This document shows positions 6,935 through 10,571 of a stretch of 10,571 nucleotides of DNA, piece by piece. Each line of letters opens with the position of its first letter. Position 1 is the stretch's first letter. The position numbers were made by a program, and so were the translations under genes. Source of the DNA: a bacterium (GTDB lineage Bacteria; Armatimonadota; HRBIN16); the NCBI GenBank assembly GCA_025057335.1, contig JANWXG010000071.1, positions 1-10,571 of the forward strand, in the 5' to 3' direction. The notes under the pieces are model-generated. The model was not told the DNA's origin and made no database searches. It worked only from the letters and a program-made list of their open reading frames with translations.

Positions 6935-7064
6935 GCGCAGGAGTGTGCGAAAGGCGAAGGCGTCCTGGCACGCTGATTTCGTTGACGTGGAAAATCCTCG
7001 CCTTTCCGTTCAGACACTCACTCCTTCATTCCTGCGTTCGCCCCGGCTGCGCCGGGGCTTTTTT
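6935..7064 (+). ncRNA. Candidate sigma-54-dependent small RNA (~130 nt)
   Basis: This interval is framed by a near-perfect sigma-54 promoter on the left and a strong intrinsic terminator on the right, and it carries no plausible protein: the frames opening at 6943 and 6945 run through the terminator and lack a ribosome binding site. The predicted transcript folds into a stack of nested stems. CGCAGGA (6936-6942) pairs with TCCTGCG (7030-7036). GTGT (6943-6946) pairs with ACAC (7014-7017). GAAAGGCGA (6949-6957) pairs with TCGCCTTTC (6998-7006), extended by GG (6959-6960) with CC (6996-6997) after a bulged A. CACG (6969-6972) can pair with CGTG (6986-6989). The closing stem begins one base after the predicted start site. 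I do not recognise the RNA family (not tmRNA, SRP RNA or 6S by eye). It ends 10 nt before the convergent helicase stop codon. It could be a trans-acting regulator of a nitrogen, motility or stress regulon; that is speculation. Confidence 0.6.
7040..7064 (+). terminator. Intrinsic terminator of the small RNA
   Basis: GCCCCGGC (7040-7047), loop TGC, GCCGGGGC (7051-7058), then six T's (7059-7064). A perfect 8-bp GC-rich stem with a T-run on the plus strand is the classic Rho-independent terminator. On the opposite strand the hairpin also lies just past the helicase stop, but without a U-run in that direction, so it primarily serves plus-strand transcription. Confidence 0.9.
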
Positions 7065-7074
7065 CACCTGCCAG

Positions 7075-9339
7075 CTACCCGGGGTTGTCCGAAGAGACGC
7101 TGGTGCGAGGGCGACGCAGGAACTGCAACTCGTTCATGGTGGCGCGCGATGCAACGCGCAGGAATGCACCCCCTCGGTAGGGCATCAGCACGCTACCCCA
7201 CCATACTGCCTGCCTCCCTAGGAAAACGCACCAGTCCTGAAACTCCTGCCTGCCCTGAGGTAGACGGAGCCCAACTAGGCGCGCACCCGCCCGTTGTAAG
7301 AGCCGAGCGCGTTCGTGTGGAGCTGCATCCTCCGCGTGCAGGACACTCACCTCTGCCCCCGCTTGCAAGAGGTCTTTCAGCAGCAGGAGTAGGGGCTCGC
7401 TATCGTCACGCCGCAGGACAGGCTCCATCACCGTGATGCTACCTCGGCGGCGCATCGCCTCCCTCAGGTCTTGCGCCAACATCCTCGTGAAATCGGATTC
7501 ACCTACCCACTGCCACATTCGGTTGTTCTGTATCGCGGTAGACACGAAGCGCGAGCCATCCAATACTGTACCCTCGCTCTGGATGCGCCGCAGGATGGAG
7601 TGCAACAGCGCTATCGGGGGCAGTTTACGTAGCAGGTATCCGACATCGCCGACCACATACAGCTGAAGTTGCGCACGGGTCACCGCGACGTTGAGCAGGC
7701 GCGTGCTCTCCTCAGCGGGACTGCTCCCGCGTAGGAACTGCCCAACCCATCCAAACGGCGGGGCGTCCACGCAGTCAAACAGAATAGCCTGTCGCTCCTC
7801 CCCCTGGAAGCGATGCACCGTCGCTACCCGCACTTCCTGCGCGAGGTCACTATCCAGCAGCATGGCATGAATAAGCGATGCCTGCGCGTTGTAGGGAGTG
7901 ACGATCCCCACGCGCAGGAAGGGGTTCTCCGACAATAGATGCTGCACCAGTCCGACGCACACTAGCGCGCTGGCGACGTTGAAGTGCGAGTGGTTACTGG
8001 TTCGATCCGAACAGGGACGCAAGGAAGCGAGGTCTACGAGATACAAGCTCTCCTCTGGGGCACTGTCGAGATGCTCAGGGGTGCGGAGTATGCCCTCATA
8101 CATCGGCACGTTGACCAGCTCGCAGATGGGAGTGCGCATGCGCCACTGCTCCGCCAAAGCCACTAGGTTCCAGCGGTGCCGTACGCTACCGTCCGTCTCG
8201 ACAATCCCTGTCTGCTGGAAGATGTCGGTGTGGAGCCAGTATGCCTCTTCTCCCTCCTGCACCATGCTGATCGGGGGGAGCTGGCGGAAGTCGCCGCCAA
8301 TCACCACTCGCTTACGGCACAATGCCGAGAGCGCCGCCACGTACGGCAGTGGAGCCATACTCCCCTCGTCGAGGAGTAGCACGTCGAAGCGACGCTCGCG
8401 CAGGTAAGGGTCGGTCACTGCTTTCGCCAGGGTGCAAGCAATCAGCTGCGCCCCCTCCACCAGGCGCTTGCGCTCGGCTTGGGAGCCGTGCTGGCGTCGG
8501 GGGGGAGCGTCTTCGGAATCGGGCTCGTCCCCCTGCAGATGCGTGCTCAGCAGCAAAGGCTGCAGCTGCTCCATCTCCGAAACGCCCAGTCGGAGTATCG
8601 CTCCCTGCGACACCTTGCGCGCCCATTCGCCGTCCGCACCCACAGCGGTCAGCAGCTTGCTCAGCGCGCGGTCTACTGCCACGTTGGTGTTGGAGACCAG
8701 CAACACGCTCTCCCCACGACGGACGCACGCCTCCGCAATCCACGCTAGCGTGGTGGTCTTGCCCGTGCCAGGCGGGCCCCAGATGAACAGCACCGGTGCC
8801 CCTGCGGAGAGCTGAATCGCTACACGCTGTTCTGGATTGGGACGCTCGACGGAGATGTGCTCCTGCATACAACGCAGCAGCGACACGACTGTGCTGTCTC
8901 CTTCAGCCTCAGCCACAGCGCGCAATCCGAAGACCGCAGCCACTGTGGACATCTCAAAGTGGTGTGGAGAGAGTGTTTGCTCTTCCAGCAGATGGTGCAG
9001 TCGCTCCAGAATGAAGGTCAGGTCGATGAGGAGCTGGCAAGCGCCGAGCGACTCGCCCAGGTCTGTCGTGACCACATGCACTTCGTAGCCAAGGGCGAAA
9101 AGCACCTCCCCAGGCACCTCTCGCTCGCCAGTGTCCACCACCACGGGAGCATCTTCCAGAGAGGGATGTACCTGTTTGGCGGTCTCAAAGCGGTAGACTG
9201 CCTGCCCGTTCTCCACCTGGCGTATCCGTTCTGCCCAGATTGCGCGCAGGCTCTTGAGGTTTGCACGGTCCGCCTGCTGCGCAAGGATTTCGGCTTCCAC
9301 CGCCGCTTTCAGCTTTTCGTACAGTTCCAAGATGTGCAT
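7075..9339 (-). CDS. UPF1-like SF1 helicase with degenerate PLD-like C-terminus
   Basis: A 754-residue predicted ATP-dependent nucleic-acid helicase of the AAA_11/AAA_12 (COG1112, UPF1/IGHMBP2-like) group. All core motifs are present: Walker A GPPGTGKTTT (188-197, Lys194), motif II LLLDEGSMA (Asp324-Glu325), motif III GGDFRQLPP (348-356), motif IV EQWRM (397-401), motif V VATVHRFQGEE (505-515) and motif VI NVAVTRAQ (550-557, Arg555). The N-terminal ~160 residues are helical and unassigned. Residues ~598-745 resemble a phospholipase-D-type nuclease fold (S-I-T-V-M-E-P strand, G-A-E-V-S-V-L strand, then GRQAVWWGS), but the H-x-K-x4-D catalytic signature is absent, so it is probably not a nuclease. 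The open frame extends to 9669, but I place the start at the ATG at 9339, because the extra 110 residues are repeat-derived and low in family character, and a strong promoter puts +1 exactly on this ATG. Substrate (DNA or RNA) is unknown; it could act in repair, RNA metabolism or defence. Confidence 0.85.
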   Translation of the reverse strand: MHILELYEKLKAAVEAEILAQQADRANLKSLRAIWAERIRQVENGQAVYRFETAKQVHPSLEDAPVVVDTGEREVPGEVLFALGYEVHVVTTDLGESLGACQLLIDLTFILERLHHLLEEQTLSPHHFEMSTVAAVFGLRAVAEAEGDSTVVSLLRCMQEHISVERPNPEQRVAIQLSAGAPVLFIWGPPGTGKTTTLAWIAEACVRRGESVLLVSNTNVAVDRALSKLLTAVGADGEWARKVSQGAILRLGVSEMEQLQPLLLSTHLQGDEPDSEDAPPRRQHGSQAERKRLVEGAQLIACTLAKAVTDPYLRERRFDVLLLDEGSMAPLPYVAALSALCRKRVVIGGDFRQLPPISMVQEGEEAYWLHTDIFQQTGIVETDGSVRHRWNLVALAEQWRMRTPICELVNVPMYEGILRTPEHLDSAPEESLYLVDLASLRPCSDRTSNHSHFNVASALVCVGLVQHLLSENPFLRVGIVTPYNAQASLIHAMLLDSDLAQEVRVATVHRFQGEERQAILFDCVDAPPFGWVGQFLRGSSPAEESTRLLNVAVTRAQLQLYVVGDVGYLLRKLPPIALLHSILRRIQSEGTVLDGSRFVSTAIQNNRMWQWVGESDFTRMLAQDLREAMRRRGSITVMEPVLRRDDSEPLLLLLKDLLQAGAEVSVLHAEDAAPHERARLLQRAGARLVGLRLPQGRQEFQDWCVFLGRQAVWWGSVLMPYRGGAFLRVASRATMNELQFLRRPRTSVSSDNPG

Positions 9340-9345
9340 ATCGGT

Positions 9346-9375
9346 ATTATGGACACAGCAGGGAGGACTTGTCAA
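9346..9375 (-). promoter_or_regulatory. Helicase promoter predicting a leaderless mRNA
   Basis: On the minus strand a perfect TTGACA (9370-9375), an 18-nt spacer and CATAAT (9346-9351, 5/6) lie directly before the helicase. With the -10 ending at -7, +1 falls on the A of the ATG at 9339. No Shine-Dalgarno is visible before that ATG, which agrees with a leaderless transcript. Confidence 0.72.
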
Positions 9376-9447
9376 CCTGCGCGGAGGGTGTTGGAAAAAT
9401 CGCTTGCAGTGTGTAGAGGAAGCGGTTTCCGCACCGTCGGTTTCCCC

Positions 9448-9548
9448 GTCATGCCGAACGAGGTGAAGTGGCACGTGGGTTCTTCGCTCTCGCCCAGAAT
9501 GACAAATGGAGGGCGAGGCTCCCGCCGAGCCGTTGCGTGACGGGAGCC
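9448..9548. repeat. Intergenic palindromic repeats
   Basis: Two imperfect palindromes occur in tandem. The first has facing arms of a GTCAT-x-C-x-G-x-x-CGA-type repeat, 9448-9468 and the reverse complement of 9482-9503. The second has GGCTCCCG (9517-9524) facing CGGGAGCC (9541-9548), with an internal GGCTC-CCGCC-GAGCC. Words of this style are common as dispersed intergenic repeats in environmental bacteria. The rest of 9340-9822 (483 bp between genes) holds the helicase promoter, a further repeat at 9739-9782 and nothing that I can support as a gene. Confidence 0.5.
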
Positions 9549-9738
9549 AAAGCGCACTGAAGTGTGCTACTACAAACAAGATGAGGTTCGTAGTGAAGCG
9601 CGTCCGTGCTTCCTGTGGAGGGCGAGCCGTTTGGCGTACGCCCTGCGTGGGTTTTCTCCCGCAGTCCACACAGGCAGATTGCTGCTATCATCATAGCCCT
9701 CGATTTCCATCGGGGGGATTGCATACGGCGTCGTCCCT

Positions 9739-9782
9739 ACTAAGCAAGCCGGGGGAATGCGTGGAGAGTGCAACTCTTGCAC
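9739..9782 (+). repeat. Possible third copy of the palindromic repeat family
   Basis: ACTAAGCAA (9739-9747) repeats 191-199, and GTGGAGAG (9761-9768) lies 22 bases further on, close to the 24-base spacing of GTGGTGAGAG (215-224) in the left copy. AGAGTGCAAC (9766-9775) is the reverse complement of 225-234. The segment ends in a perfect hairpin GTGCAA-CTC-TTGCAC (9768-9782). Similarity is patchy, so common descent is plausible but not certain. Confidence 0.35.
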
Positions 9783-9822
9783 CAGGAGCAAAGAGGCAAG
9801 CGCGAAGGGGCACCTCCAGCAG

Positions 9823-10035
9823 CTACTTGCTTCCTGACATCACATACTCCACAGGCAACAGTCGCCGCAGGTTCACCCGATGCGAGGCGTCCAGTATCTC
9901 GATACCCACAATCCGCCCTCCTTCACCGATGTCCAGCACGATATCCTCGCTCACGCGCTCGTTTATCACTGGCTGCTGAAGGTCGTCGAATCGCAGGTAT
10001 AGTAGGTCATTGCGCGCATCATAGGTTATCTGCAT
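9823..10035 (-). CDS. DUF2283 domain protein
   Basis: A 70-residue protein that is nearly all DUF2283 domain: MQITYDARNDLLYLRFDD at the start, ERVSEDIVLDIGEGGRIVGI in the middle and EILDAS near the end (roughly residues 1-52), followed by RVNLRRLLPVEYV. The family is a small beta-rich domain of unknown function, typically 50-90 residues and often encoded beside a DUF4258 gene in a toxin-antitoxin-like pair. Here the ATG overlaps the end of the upstream DUF4258 reading frame by 17 bases, and a GGGAGG lies just upstream. The partner is broken, so this gene stands alone but intact. Domain call is confident; function is not known. Confidence 0.88.
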   Translation of the reverse strand: MQITYDARNDLLYLRFDDLQQPVINERVSEDIVLDIGEGGRIVGIEILDASHRVNLRRLLPVEYVMSGSK

Positions 10036-10303
10036 CCCCTAACTCCTCCCATCTCCCGTAGAACACATACACCGTCACCGTGATAATGGTTCCCTCTTCC
10101 TCTGTGTATATGACCTCCACTCGTTTCTGCTCGTAGTATTTGCCCAAGCGTGTCTGCCCGAACGGTTATACCTTTGCTTTCGCCAACCGTCCGCCCTTTG
10201 CCGGTACCGCAACGCCTGTGCGCAACACGTCGGCGATCTCCTCCGCGTTCGTACCACGCTCTTCAGCTCTCTAAAGCGTGTGCGGCTCGATTCGTATCTG
10301 CAT
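10019..10303 (-). pseudogene. DUF4258 domain protein, two in-frame stops
   Basis: Read from the ATG at 10303, the frame gives MQIRIEPHTL-stop-RAEERGTNAEEIADVLRTG and onward to KAKV-stop-PFGQTRLGKYYEQKRVEV, then IYTEEEGTIITVTVYVFYGRW and a TGA at 10019-10021, 94 codons plus stop in all. The conserved pattern (H-x-x-x-R-A-x-E-R-G at the start, a K-V-Y-P-like centre, then E-V-x-Y-x-x-x-x-x-x-x-x-x-V-T-V-Y-V-x-x-G-x-W) is that of DUF4258. Codon 11 is TAG (10271-10273) where family members have Glu, and codon 46 is TAA (10166-10168) where Tyr is expected. Each is explained by one base change, and there is no frameshift. The protein is therefore not made full length unless both stops are read through. 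Promoter and the downstream DUF2283 overlap are retained, suggesting recent decay. It would be the toxin-like partner of the pair (inference). Confidence 0.82.
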
Positions 10304-10357
10304 AGGAAGCAAGAGCAATCACCCGAGATGCGCTTTTTACACAGTCGATACAGTGGT

Positions 10358-10386
10358 ATGCTATCATTGGCAGGGAAGCTTGTCAA
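10358..10386 (-). promoter_or_regulatory. Promoter of the DUF4258-DUF2283 unit
   Basis: On the minus strand a perfect TTGACA (10381-10386), a 17-nt spacer and TAGCAT (10358-10363, 4/6) with TGA upstream (extended -10). Predicted start near 10351, about 48 nt before the DUF4258 start codon. It probably still drives the intact DUF2283 gene. Confidence 0.65.
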
Positions 10387-10402
10387 GCGTATGTTGTTGC
10401 CG

Positions 10403-10571
10403 GAATAGCCCCACCATTGAAATGGTGGGGCTATGAGGAAAGAGAAACCTGCCTACGCAGGATTGTGCACACCATAGCCCCCGACTTCAGTCGGGGGAGA
10501 AGCACTACTGGAATAACCCCACCATTGAAATGGTGGGCTACGATGAAAGAGAAACCTGCTTGCACAGGTTT
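10403..10571. repeat. Tandem hairpin repeat cluster (two units plus a spacer hairpin)
   Basis: Unit A (10403 to about 10464) and unit B (10511 to the window end) are about 80% alike by eye. Each starts GAATA(G/A)CCCCACCATTGAAA, forms a strong first hairpin (A: ATAGCCCCACCAT / ATGGTGGGGCTAT, 10405-10434, TGAA loop; B: CCCACCAT / ATGGTGGG, 10518-10537), has GAAAGAGAAACCTGC after it, and ends in a second hairpin (A: CCTGC-CTAC-GCAGG; B: AAACCTG-CTTGCA-CAGGTTT). Between them lies CCCCCGAC-TTCA-GTCGGGGG (10478-10497). Such structures resemble IS200/IS605-type ends or REP/BIME elements; no transposase is in view, and the cluster may continue past the window. Confidence 0.65.

Noticed and set aside
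6966..6980. Second sigma-54-like site, TGGCAC-N5-TTTC
   Set aside because: The essential GC of the -12 element is missing, and it lies inside the predicted RNA.
6943..7436. GTG-initiated frames on the plus strand after the sigma-54 promoter
   Set aside because: They run through a strong intrinsic terminator and into the antisense of the helicase, have no spaced ribosome binding site and resemble no protein.
9340..9669. Open N-terminal extension of the helicase frame (110 residues)
   Set aside because: It is made from repeat-rich intergenic DNA, has no helicase-family features, and contains the best promoter for the gene. The ATG at 9339 fits better.
10075..10386. 103-residue minus-strand frame over the DUF4258 region
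   Set aside because: It is out of frame with the recognisable DUF4258 protein and rich in Arg and Ser, as expected of a shadow frame.
10403..10571. CRISPR array
   Set aside because: Only two diverged units are visible, with internal hairpins and related rather than unique intervening sequence; there are no cas genes.

Overview
The window is a GC-rich (by eye just under 60% G+C) bacterial chromosomal segment. It carries two core genes (a partial rpmB for ribosomal protein L28, and a full-length mutS), a tRNA-Arg, a Tat-exported Gfo/Idh/MocA-family oxidoreductase paired with a secreted HEAT-repeat protein, and a UPF1-like SF1 helicase. A DUF2283 gene sits beside a broken DUF4258 gene, and several dispersed palindromic repeats are present. 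The mix of a secreted Gfo/Idh/MocA enzyme, HEAT repeats fused to a sugar-binding-like module, and DUF2283/DUF4258 suggests Armatimonadota or a similar environmental, perhaps thermophilic, lineage. That is inference; no single gene proves it.

Layout. 1-94 (-): N-terminus of L28, with an extended -10 promoter bracketed by a 9-bp inverted repeat. 191-253: a diverged palindromic repeat. 293-412 (+): tRNA-Arg(CCT) with a near-consensus promoter and encoded CCA. 464-692 (+): a short, frameshifted remnant of a tyrosine recombinase just downstream of the tRNA, its start codon and part of its ribosome binding site inside a 12-bp inverted repeat. 752-3925 (+): a two-gene operon of the Tat oxidoreductase and the HEAT-repeat protein, ended by a long hairpin shared with the convergent mutS. 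4016-6655 (-): mutS. 6656-7074: no protein gene, but a strong sigma-54 promoter followed by about 130 nt of foldable sequence and a textbook intrinsic terminator, i.e. a likely stand-alone small RNA gene. 7075-9339 (-): SF1 helicase with a catalytically degenerate phospholipase-D-like C-terminus, expressed from a promoter that predicts a leaderless mRNA. 9340-9822: repeat-rich intergenic DNA. 9823-10303 (-): intact DUF2283 gene and DUF4258 pseudogene (two nonsense codons) behind a good promoter. 10403-10571: tandem hairpin repeat units related to the one at 191-253.

Working together: the oxidoreductase and the HEAT/sugar-binding-like protein are probably co-expressed and exported, which would suit extracytoplasmic carbohydrate metabolism. 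The helicase, the integrase remnant and the DUF4258/DUF2283 pair give the region an accessory flavour between core genes. The most unusual element is the candidate sigma-54-dependent small RNA at 6935-7064.
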